From Firmicutes bacterium UBA4975 (GTDB lineage: Bacteria > Bacillota > Proteinivoracia > UBA4975): a DNA stretch of 5,013 nt. The stretch covers positions 1 to 5,013 of the forward strand of contig DGZR01000010.1 in NCBI GenBank assembly GCA_002397155.1. Direction: 5' to 3'. Below, in pieces: positions 1-5,013 of this stretch. Made by a program: the position numbers and the translations under genes. Positions within the stretch are counted from its first letter, which is position 1, and each line of letters opens with the position of its first letter. Under the pieces are notes generated by a model that did not search any database, was not told where the DNA came from, and worked only from the letters and a program-made list of their open reading frames with translations.

Positions 1-8
1 GGGAAAAT

Positions 9-41
9 AATCTGGCTGGGACAAAACAGCCAGATTTTGTT
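9..41 (+). terminator. Intrinsic (Rho-independent) terminator of an upstream gene
   Basis: Bases 9-18 (AATCTGGCTG) are perfectly complementary to bases 27-36 (CAGCCAGATT), giving a 10-bp stem with an 8-base loop. The stem runs straight into a T-rich tract (TTTTGTT, 35-41). This is the standard layout of an intrinsic terminator reading rightwards. It probably ends the transcript of a gene left of the window and insulates the rex promoter from read-through. An A-rich stretch on the left side (4-10) means it might also work weakly for leftward transcription. The gene it serves is not visible. Confidence 0.75.
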
Positions 42-68
42 GCAGTAAAAGCCTTTGCATGTTAAAAT
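40..68 (+). promoter_or_regulatory. Candidate sigma-A promoter for rex and the downstream genes
   Basis: A possible -35 box TTGCAG (40-45) and -10 box TAAAAT (63-68) are separated by exactly 17 bases. The -10 box matches the TATAAT consensus at five of six positions; the -35 box keeps only the TTG half. Transcription would start near position 75, leaving a leader of about 33 bases before the rex start codon. It follows the terminator at 9-41 directly and is the best promoter candidate seen before any gene in the window. The assignment is by eye, and the weak -35 box leaves room for error. Confidence 0.5.
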
Positions 69-76
69 TTTTACGT
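59..76. promoter_or_regulatory. Candidate Rex operator overlapping the -10 box
   Basis: Bases 61-74 (GTTAAAATTTTTAC) form an imperfect inverted repeat centred between 67 and 68, with six of seven base pairs. Aligned to the clostridial Rex consensus TTGTTAA-N4-TTAACAA, the 18 bases from 59 to 76 match 10 of 14 defined positions; the left half-site is better (6/7) than the right (4/7). It covers the predicted -10 box, where a bound repressor would block RNA polymerase, and lies just ahead of rex itself. Many rex genes are autoregulated. AT-rich DNA can resemble such a site by chance, so this is a hypothesis. Confidence 0.45.
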
Positions 77-92
77 ATGTTGATTGCAGTTT

Positions 93-99
93 AGGGGGG
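93..99 (+). promoter_or_regulatory. Ribosome binding site that fixes the rex start
   Basis: The purine run AGGGGGG ends 8 bases before the TTG at 108. A more upstream in-frame TTG at 84 would place this Shine-Dalgarno-like run inside the coding region, and it has no comparable purine run ahead of it. The TTG at 108 is therefore preferred. Confidence 0.7.
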
Positions 100-107
100 A
101 CTGGTAT

Positions 108-728
108 TTGAATAAATTCCACAGGATACCCGATGTCGTAATTCGCCGCTTGCCGGTCTACCTGCGCTACCTCAAACAACTGCGCGTTTACGACGTGGAC
201 TCGGTTTCTTCCCAGCAGATGGGTCATGATCTCTACTTAAATCCCGCCCAAATCCGCAAGGACCTTTCGATTTTTGGCGACTTTGGCGTCAAGGGCAAGG
301 GCTACCCCGTCGCCGACCTATCGGAAAAGCTTTCGCGTATTTTGGGACTGGATAAAGAAATCCCCATCGCCCTGGTGGGGGTGGGCAACCTGGGCGCCGC
401 CCTTTGCCGGTACAACCGCTACCAGGAAACAACGACCAAGATTGTCGGCCTCTTTGACGGTCACCCTTCAAAGATCGGGCAGCAGCACGGGCCCTTCCAG
501 GTTCAGCCCATGGAGGAATTGGTGGGCTTTGTCCAGGAGCAGGGAATCAAGATGGGGATTATCGCCGTTCCCGCCGCCGCCGCCCAGACCGTCTGCGACA
601 CCTTAGTGACAGCGGGGATCAAGGCCATTTTGAACTTCGCCCCGGTGCTCCTTAAGGTTCCCGACGCTGTTCGCGTACAGAATTCAGATTTCACCGCAGA
701 GCTCCAGACCCTTGCATACTACCTCTAG
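108..728 (+). CDS. rex: Redox-sensing transcriptional repressor Rex
   Basis: Rex is a cytoplasmic homodimeric repressor that binds operator DNA when NAD+ is high and lets go when NADH rises, opening fermentative and electron-transport genes. The 206-residue product has the family's usual length. The N-terminal winged-helix domain carries IRRLPVYLRYL (residues about 12-22) and the recognition-helix signature NPAQIRKDLS (45-54), followed by FGDFG. A Rossmann domain follows, with GVGNLG (91-96) for the dinucleotide, FD at 116-117 ending the second strand, and the conserved NFAP (176-179). The C-terminus ends in AYYL, a typical Rex ending in the swapped dimer helix. TTG at 108 is chosen as start because an AGGGGGG site lies 8 bases ahead; starting at 84 would add eight residues that include the ribosome site. 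It is the first gene of the apparent operon and is preceded by a possible Rex operator, suggesting autorepression. The family assignment is firm; its targets are inferred. Confidence 0.95.
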   Translation: MNKFHRIPDVVIRRLPVYLRYLKQLRVYDVDSVSSQQMGHDLYLNPAQIRKDLSIFGDFGVKGKGYPVADLSEKLSRILGLDKEIPIALVGVGNLGAALCRYNRYQETTTKIVGLFDGHPSKIGQQHGPFQVQPMEELVGFVQEQGIKMGIIAVPAAAAQTVCDTLVTAGIKAILNFAPVLLKVPDAVRVQNSDFTAELQTLAYYL

Positions 729-783
729 CCAGGCAGGATTATTGGCTCTTGGAGTCGAAGAATGAAAGAGTTTAATAACTTGA

Positions 784-790
784 GGGAGGA
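784..790 (+). promoter_or_regulatory. Ribosome binding site before tandem GTG starts of aspA
   Basis: GGGAGGA lies ahead of two consecutive in-frame GTG codons at 794 and 797. The gap is 3 bases to the first and 6 to the second, so spacing favours the second, while the first also gives an acceptable product. The protein difference is a single residue. Confidence 0.65.
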
Positions 791-793
791 TTC

Positions 794-2209
794 GTGGTGG
801 TGCCTTTCAGACGTGAACGTGATTTTCTCGGTGACAGAGAAGTCCCCCGGGACGTGTACTATGGAATCCAAACTGCCAGGGCCTTAGACAACTTTCCCAT
901 CACCGGCTACAAGCCGCATCGGGAGTTAGTCATGGCCCTTGCCCATGTAAAAAAAGCGGCGGCTCAGGCAAATGTTAAGGTAAAGAGGCTGAACCCGAAA
1001 ATCGGGGGGGCGATTGCCGCCGCCTGCGACGAGATTCTCGCCGGTAAGTTGACGGAACACTTCGTCGTCGACGTCATCCAGGGCGGAGCCGGCACCTCGT
1101 TCAACATGAATGCCAACGAGGTCGTGGCCAACCGGGCCATCGAGCTCCTGGGGGGCAAGAAGGGGGACTACGTCCTGGTCTCTCCCAATACCCACGTCAA
1201 CATGGCTCAGTCCACTAACGACGCCTTCCCCACGGCGATCAAGATTGCCGCCTTGAACCTGGCCAAGAAGTTGTTAGAATCCCTGGCCGTCCTGGGACAA
1301 GCCCTGCGGGAAAAAGAGCAGGAGTTTGACGGCATCATCAAAATGGGCCGCACCCACCTGCAAGACGCCGTGCCCATCCGCCTGGGCCAGGAGTTTGGCG
1401 CCTGGGCCTGTGCCATCGGCCGGGACGCCCAGCGAGTAGAAGCGGCTGCCTCCGGCCTGCAGACGATTTCCATGGGGGCCACCGCCGTGGGCACCGGGCT
1501 CAACGCCGACGTGGAGTACATCGGCGAAGTGACGGCCATCCTGGCGGAAAACACCGGGCTGCCCCTGGTCCAGACGGCGAACATGGTGGACGCCACCCAA
1601 AATACCGATGTCTATGTAGGGCTATCTTCAGCCCTAAAAATATGCGCCGTCAACCTTTCCAAGATGGCCAACGACCTGAGGCTCTTGGCCTCGGGACCCC
1701 GCTGCGGTTTGAATGAGATCAACCTGCCGGCCATGCAGCCGGGCTCTTCGATAATGCCGGGCAAGGTCAATCCGGTGATGGCCGAGGTGGTCAACCAGGT
1801 GGCGTTCCAGGTCATCGGAAACGACTTGACTGTGACCATGGCTTCCGAGGCCGGTCAGCTTGAGCTGAATGTCATGGAACCGGTACTGACTTTTAACCTC
1901 CTGCAATCTATAGATATATTAAGTAATGTCGTTCAGGTCTTTGCCAGCCGCTGTGTCAAGGGAATCACCGCTAATGTCCAGCGCTGCCGGCAGATGGTGG
2001 AGCACAGCGTGGGCATCATCACCGCCATCAATCCCCACGTGGGCTACGAAACTGCGGCGGTAATCGCCAGGGAGGCGATAACCACCGGTCGACCGATTCG
2101 GGAAATCGTCCTGGAAAAGGGAATACTAACAGAAGAGGAACTAGATGTAATCCTCAACCCCCAGGAAATGACCAAGCCGGGTATCTCCGGCGCCAATTTG
2201 CTCAAGTAA
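794..2209 (+). CDS. aspA: Aspartate ammonia-lyase (aspartase)
   Basis: The product should convert L-aspartate to fumarate and ammonia in the cytoplasm as a homotetramer. At 471 residues it is full length for the aspartase/fumarase superfamily. The superfamily signature GSSIMPGKVNP is at residues 317-327, with S318 as the expected catalytic serine and K324 and N326 nearby. Other expected active-site residues are T101 (GGAGTS), S140-T141 (AQSTND) and H188 (GRTHLQD). These positions coincide with the numbering I recall for Bacillus AspB. Aspartase rather than fumarase is indicated by the N-terminus (LGDREVPRDVYYGIQT, with R15 and R29), by LNEINLPAMQ and by AGQLELNVMEPV. Fumarase C would instead be expected to show a TQCEAL-type sequence after KVNP. 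The start is GTG at 794, with GTG at 797 as alternative. It lies 65 bases after rex and 41 before rnfC, without an obvious terminator or strong promoter, so co-transcription is likely. Substrate specificity is inferred from sequence. Confidence 0.9.
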   Translation: MVVPFRRERDFLGDREVPRDVYYGIQTARALDNFPITGYKPHRELVMALAHVKKAAAQANVKVKRLNPKIGGAIAAACDEILAGKLTEHFVVDVIQGGAGTSFNMNANEVVANRAIELLGGKKGDYVLVSPNTHVNMAQSTNDAFPTAIKIAALNLAKKLLESLAVLGQALREKEQEFDGIIKMGRTHLQDAVPIRLGQEFGAWACAIGRDAQRVEAAASGLQTISMGATAVGTGLNADVEYIGEVTAILAENTGLPLVQTANMVDATQNTDVYVGLSSALKICAVNLSKMANDLRLLASGPRCGLNEINLPAMQPGSSIMPGKVNPVMAEVVNQVAFQVIGNDLTVTMASEAGQLELNVMEPVLTFNLLQSIDILSNVVQVFASRCVKGITANVQRCRQMVEHSVGIITAINPHVGYETAAVIAREAITTGRPIREIVLEKGILTEEELDVILNPQEMTKPGISGANLLK

Positions 2210-2235
2210 ATTGCCGCGCAAGTACAATCTAACGT

Positions 2236-2244
2236 AAGGGGTGG
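2236..2244 (+). promoter_or_regulatory. Ribosome binding site supporting the TTG start of rnfC
   Basis: AAGGGGTGG ends 6 bases before the TTG at 2251. The next in-frame ATG, at residue 25, would remove the conserved N-terminal GGIHP motif, so the TTG is the better start. Confidence 0.65.
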
Positions 2245-2250
2245 TATTCT

Positions 2251-3528
2251 TTGAAAAGCTTTCCCGGGGGTATTCATCCTCAGTACAACAAGGACTTGAC
2301 CAAAGCCAAGTCAATCGTCGAAATGCCCCTGCCCAAAAAAGTCCGGCTGCTTTTGTCCCAGCACTTGGGACCCCCCTGCAGCCCCCTGGTCGCCCCGGGC
2401 GATGAGGTCGCCCAGGGGCAAAAGATCGCCGACACCGAGGCCTATGTGGCGGCGCCCATACTCGCCAGCGTAGCCGGCGAGGTCACGGCGGTGGACGCCG
2501 AGGGGATCGATATTCTCACCGATCCCAGCCGCTCTGCTTTTATCGGCGGGAAAAAAGCCTATTCTTCCCCCGCCGAACTGCGCCAGCTCATCCGGGAAGG
2601 GGGAATCGTGGGCCTGGGCGGGGCGACTTTTCCCACCCACGTAAAGTTGTCTCCCCCCGAGGGCAAGACGGTGCATACCCTGGTCCTAAACGGGGCCGAA
2701 TGCGAGCCCTACCTCACCACCGACCACCGGCTCATGCTGGAACAGGGCGAAGAACTGGTGGCGGGAGCGAAGTTGCTGATGGAAGCCTGCGGTGCCGAAA
2801 AGGCGATAATCGGCATCGAGGAAAATAAGCCCGACGCCATCGCCAACCTAGAAGAACTCTGCCGGGAGCAGGGGGATATCCGGGTGGCCCGGGTGCCGGT
2901 CCGCTACCCTCAAGGGGGCGAGCGCCAGCTCATCAAGACTCTGACGGGCAAGGAAGTGCCCGAAGGCGGCCTGCCCCTTGACTTAGGGATAGTGGTCAGC
3001 AACGTGGCCACCGCGGCGGCCGTGCACCAGGCAATCAATTTGGGCCTGCCCCTCATCGACCGGGTGGTAACGGTGTCCGGCGGCGGGGTGGCCGAGCCCA
3101 AGAACGTGCGGGTGCGCCTGGGGACCCCGATTGCCGACCTGTTGGACTTTTGCGGCGGTCTCACCACCACGGCCGTGAAAGTGGTAAACGGCGGCCCCAT
3201 GATGGGAAAAGCGGTTTCCGACCTCAATTCTCCGGTAACTAAGGGGACTTCGGGTATTTTGGCCTTTACTGCCGCCGAAGCGCGGGAGTTTGAAGAGCGG
3301 GACTGCATCCGCTGCGCCCGCTGTGTCGACGCCTGTCCCCAGATCCTGATGCCCCTCTACCTGGCCCTCTACTCCCGCAAGCGGAAGTACGACCTGGCCG
3401 AAGAGTTTCACCTCTTTAATTGCATCGAGTGCGGCTGCTGCTCCTATGTCTGCCCCTCGAGGATTCCTATAGTCAAGTATATCCAGACGGCCAAGGACAG
3501 AATTACGCGCCAGCGCCGCCGCAAGTAG
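2251..3528 (+). CDS. rnfC: Rnf electron transport complex subunit RnfC (NAD(H)- and Fe-S-binding)
   Basis: RnfC is the peripheral cytoplasmic subunit of the Rnf complex that exchanges electrons with NAD(H). The 425-residue protein has the family's parts in order: N-terminal GGIHP (6-10), a lipoyl-like hairpin region around 45-90 (VAPGDEVAQGQ, APILASVAGEV), the flavin/NADH-binding domain with GLGGATFP (121-128), NGAECEPY (147-154) and YPQGGERQLI (219-228), an SLBB-like region around 270-300, and two [4Fe-4S] motifs. The first motif uses C352, C355, C358 and C362; the second uses C391, C394, C397 and C401, with an additional cysteine at 396. It stops soon after the second cluster with a basic tail (RQRRRK). 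It therefore lacks the long alanine/lysine-rich C-terminal extension found in many proteobacterial RnfC proteins, and fits the short clostridial type. The start is TTG. It lies 41 bases after aspA and 23 before rnfD. Confidence 0.95.
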   Translation: MKSFPGGIHPQYNKDLTKAKSIVEMPLPKKVRLLLSQHLGPPCSPLVAPGDEVAQGQKIADTEAYVAAPILASVAGEVTAVDAEGIDILTDPSRSAFIGGKKAYSSPAELRQLIREGGIVGLGGATFPTHVKLSPPEGKTVHTLVLNGAECEPYLTTDHRLMLEQGEELVAGAKLLMEACGAEKAIIGIEENKPDAIANLEELCREQGDIRVARVPVRYPQGGERQLIKTLTGKEVPEGGLPLDLGIVVSNVATAAAVHQAINLGLPLIDRVVTVSGGGVAEPKNVRVRLGTPIADLLDFCGGLTTTAVKVVNGGPMMGKAVSDLNSPVTKGTSGILAFTAAEAREFEERDCIRCARCVDACPQILMPLYLALYSRKRKYDLAEEFHLFNCIECGCCSYVCPSRIPIVKYIQTAKDRITRQRRRK

Positions 3529-3551
3529 CTCTCGCCAAGGAGGGATAATCT

Positions 3552-4499
3552 ATGTCAGACAAATTGTTAGCTGGCCCATCTCCCCACATCCTGGGGGGAA
3601 AATCCATCAGCAGCATCATGTGGGATGTGGTCATTTCCCTGGTGCCGGTCTCCCTGACCGCTGCCCTTTACTTTGGTCCCCGCGTCCTCATAATGCTCGT
3701 CGTCTCCTTGTTTTCCGCAGTCGCCATCGAAGCCGCTTTCATGGCCATCCGTCACGGCGATATAAAGAGGGCGGCCGTGGTATATGACGGCAGCGCGGCG
3801 GTCACCGGCCTTTTGATCGCCCTAGTCATGCCGCCCACCGCACCCTTTTGGCTCATTGTCATCGCCAATGCCGTCGCCATTCTCCTGGCCAAGCAGGCCT
3901 ACGGGGGCATCGGCAATAACATTTTCAATCCGGCCTTGGTGGCCCGGGCTTTTGTCTTCATGGCCTGGCCGGCCCTCATGACCAGGTGGAGCCTGCCCCT
4001 GGGCCTGGACAACTGGTTCGCCGATTTGACCTCGGGGGCCACACCCCTGGGTTCGGCCCAGGCCACCCACCTGGAGCTGTTCCTGGGCAATATTGGCGGT
4101 TCAATCGGCGAAGTGTCCGCCCTGGCCATCCTCGTCGGCGCCCTCTACCTCTTCTTAAAAGGGCATATCGATTGGCGGATTCCCGGGGGTTATGTGGGAA
4201 CGGCAGCCCTTTTCACCTTTTTTGCCAAGGGCTTTTCCCTGGACCAGGTTCTCTTCCAGGTCCTGGCGGGAGGGCTGCTCTTTGGCGCGGTCTTCATGGC
4301 CACCGACCTGGTCACCTCGCCCACGACTAAGTCCGGCCGCCTGATTTTTGGAATCGGCTGCGGCCTCATCACGATGTTTGTCCGCTTGGCCGCCAAGGCC
4401 CCCGAAGGGGTCACCTACGCTATTCTCCTCATGAATGCCCTGGTTCCCCTCATCGATCGCTTCACAGTTCCGAAAACCTTTGGGCAGGTGAAATCATGA
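3552..4499 (+). CDS. rnfD: Rnf electron transport complex membrane subunit RnfD
   Basis: RnfD is an integral membrane subunit, related to NqrB, that carries a covalently bound FMN and takes part in electron transfer coupled to ion transport. The 315-residue product has the usual length and an N-terminal SPHI motif (10-13). Hydrophobic segments can be seen near residues 23-41, 44-65, 82-113 (probably two), 124-142, 187-203, 213-227, 235-251, 262-280 and 287-302. The flavinylation motif SGATPL is at 161-166, making T164 the expected phosphoester-FMN threonine. Further family motifs are NPALVARAF (126-134), FMATDLVTSP (248-257) and PEGVTYAILLMN (284-295). ATG at 3552 has a strong site, AAGGAGGGA (3537-3545), 6 bases ahead. 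Its stop overlaps the rnfG start as ATGA. Modification would need an ApbE-type flavin transferase, which is not in this window. Confidence 0.95.
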   Translation: MSDKLLAGPSPHILGGKSISSIMWDVVISLVPVSLTAALYFGPRVLIMLVVSLFSAVAIEAAFMAIRHGDIKRAAVVYDGSAAVTGLLIALVMPPTAPFWLIVIANAVAILLAKQAYGGIGNNIFNPALVARAFVFMAWPALMTRWSLPLGLDNWFADLTSGATPLGSAQATHLELFLGNIGGSIGEVSALAILVGALYLFLKGHIDWRIPGGYVGTAALFTFFAKGFSLDQVLFQVLAGGLLFGAVFMATDLVTSPTTKSGRLIFGIGCGLITMFVRLAAKAPEGVTYAILLMNALVPLIDRFTVPKTFGQVKS

Positions 4500-5013
4500 A
4501 CACAACTGCAAAGATGATCGTCGTTCTCGGTCTCATTGCCGCTATTTCCGCCGGCCTGCTGGCGGGGGCAAACTTGCTCACCCGAGACAAAATCGCCGAT
4601 AATGTTACGGCGCGGCTGGAAAAGACTCTGGCCCAGGTTATCGACGCCGAGGTCTTTGCCGCCCAGAGCGACAGCGAATATCCCCTCTGGCGGGCGATCA
4701 AAAACGGAGAGCTGGTGGGCTACGTCCTGCGCTTGACCGGGCAAGGCTACAGCGCCGCCGGCATCGACCTCCTGGTGGGTATGGACACCCAGGCCAAGGT
4801 GACCGGGGTCCTGGTTTTCAGCCATTCGGAAACCCCGGGCCTGGGCAGCAAAGTGGCGGCTGAGAGCTACCTGGCCCAGTTTAAGGGCAAGGGCCTGGAT
4901 TCGGCTTTTGCCGCCGGTGAAGACGTCGACGCCATCTCCGGCGCTACTTCTTCTTCGATGGCGGTTATCGGCAGCGTGCGCAAGGCCGTCCAGTATGTGG
5001 GGGTCTATGCCGG
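4496..5013 (+). CDS. rnfG: Rnf electron transport complex subunit RnfG, 5' part (cut by the window edge)
   Basis: RnfG has one membrane anchor and an extracytoplasmic FMN-binding domain holding a covalent flavin. The frame is open from ATG 4496 to the window end, giving 172 complete codons; the C-terminus is missing only because the window stops. A hydrophobic segment at about residues 7-28 (MIVVLGLIAAISAGLLAG onward) is the single N-terminal membrane helix. The FMN-binding domain follows, with GYSAAGIDLLVGMD (84-97), the conserved HSETPGLGSK (110-119) and the flavinylation motif ISGATSSS (147-154), in which T151 is the expected FMN-carrying threonine. The start codon overlaps the rnfD stop by four bases (ATGA), which suggests translational coupling; GCAGGTG at 4484-4490 may serve as ribosome site inside the end of rnfD. 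The order C-D-G predicts rnfE, rnfA and rnfB next. Confidence 0.93.
   Translation, partial: MNTTAKMIVVLGLIAAISAGLLAGANLLTRDKIADNVTARLEKTLAQVIDAEVFAAQSDSEYPLWRAIKNGELVGYVLRLTGQGYSAAGIDLLVGMDTQAKVTGVLVFSHSETPGLGSKVAAESYLAQFKGKGLDSAFAAGEDVDAISGATSSSMAVIGSVRKAVQYVGVYA

Noticed and set aside
84..107. N-terminal extension of Rex starting at TTG 84
   Set aside because: The added eight residues would be encoded by the purine-rich ribosome site of the start at 108, and typical Rex proteins begin close to the KIPxxVIRRLP-like segment.
749..777. Possible separate aspA promoter (TTGGAG about 16-17 bases from TTTAAT)
   Set aside because: Both boxes are weak, and transcription would start within or next to the ribosome binding site, so it is not convincing as an independent promoter.
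769..780. Small inverted repeat AGTT-TAAT-AACT before aspA, considered as a second Rex operator
   Set aside because: Only four bases per arm, and the half-sites are too close together to fit the TTGTTAA-N4-TTAACAA spacing.
1617..1636. Hairpin TAGGGCT...AGCCCTA (7 bp, 6-base loop) inside aspA, considered as a terminator or attenuator
   Set aside because: It is followed by A residues rather than T on the + strand, it lies mid-gene in conserved coding sequence, and on the minus strand the T-run precedes the stem instead of following it.
794..2209. Fumarase C as an alternative identity for the lyase
   Set aside because: The GSSIMPGKVNP signature is shared, but the N-terminal LGDREVPRDVYYGIQT segment and the PVMAEVVNQVAFQVIGND and AGQLELNVMEPV segments follow the aspartase pattern.
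289..4825. Long open frames on the minus strand and in alternative + frames within rex, aspA, rnfC, rnfD and rnfG (for example the minus-strand frame at 2983-3411)
   Set aside because: They lie wholly inside or opposite well-recognised genes, have low-complexity Gly/Pro/Arg-rich products typical of GC-rich shadow frames, and show no family motifs.

Overview
The window looks like a piece of chromosome from an anaerobic member of the Bacillota, probably a GC-rich Clostridia/Peptococcaceae-type lineage. The evidence is a Rex redox repressor, strong AGGAGG-like ribosome binding sites, frequent TTG/GTG starts, GC-rich third codon positions, and an Rnf cluster in the C-D-G order known from acetogens and other clostridia. 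Genus cannot be fixed from these 5 kb. All genes lie on the + strand and the region is almost fully coding.

Layout: positions 1-107 are a control region. It begins with a perfect 10-bp hairpin followed by a T-rich tail, which is an intrinsic terminator for whatever lies upstream. A candidate promoter (TTGCAG, 17-bp spacer, TAAAAT) follows, with its -10 box inside an imperfect palindrome resembling the clostridial Rex operator. Next come rex (108-728, TTG start), aspA-type aspartate ammonia-lyase (794-2209, GTG start), rnfC (2251-3528, TTG start), rnfD (3552-4499, ATG) and the 5' part of rnfG (4496 to the window edge, ATG). Gaps are 65, 41 and 23 bases, and rnfD/rnfG overlap by 4 bases. No internal terminator was seen, so a single rex-aspA-rnfCDG... 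transcript is likely, with rnfE, rnfA and rnfB expected just beyond the right edge.

How the genes may work together: Rnf is a membrane complex that couples electron transfer between ferredoxin and NAD to Na+ or H+ transport. Rex senses the NADH/NAD+ ratio, so it would read the product side of the Rnf reaction. Aspartase releases ammonia and fumarate from aspartate. Fumarate could serve as an electron acceptor, or be oxidised through malate and pyruvate to give reduced ferredoxin for Rnf. The enzymes are well-known families. The least ordinary points are the placement of aspartase between the redox sensor and the Rnf genes, and the possible autoregulatory Rex site over the promoter. I found no mobile element, CRISPR array, RNA gene or clearly novel system.
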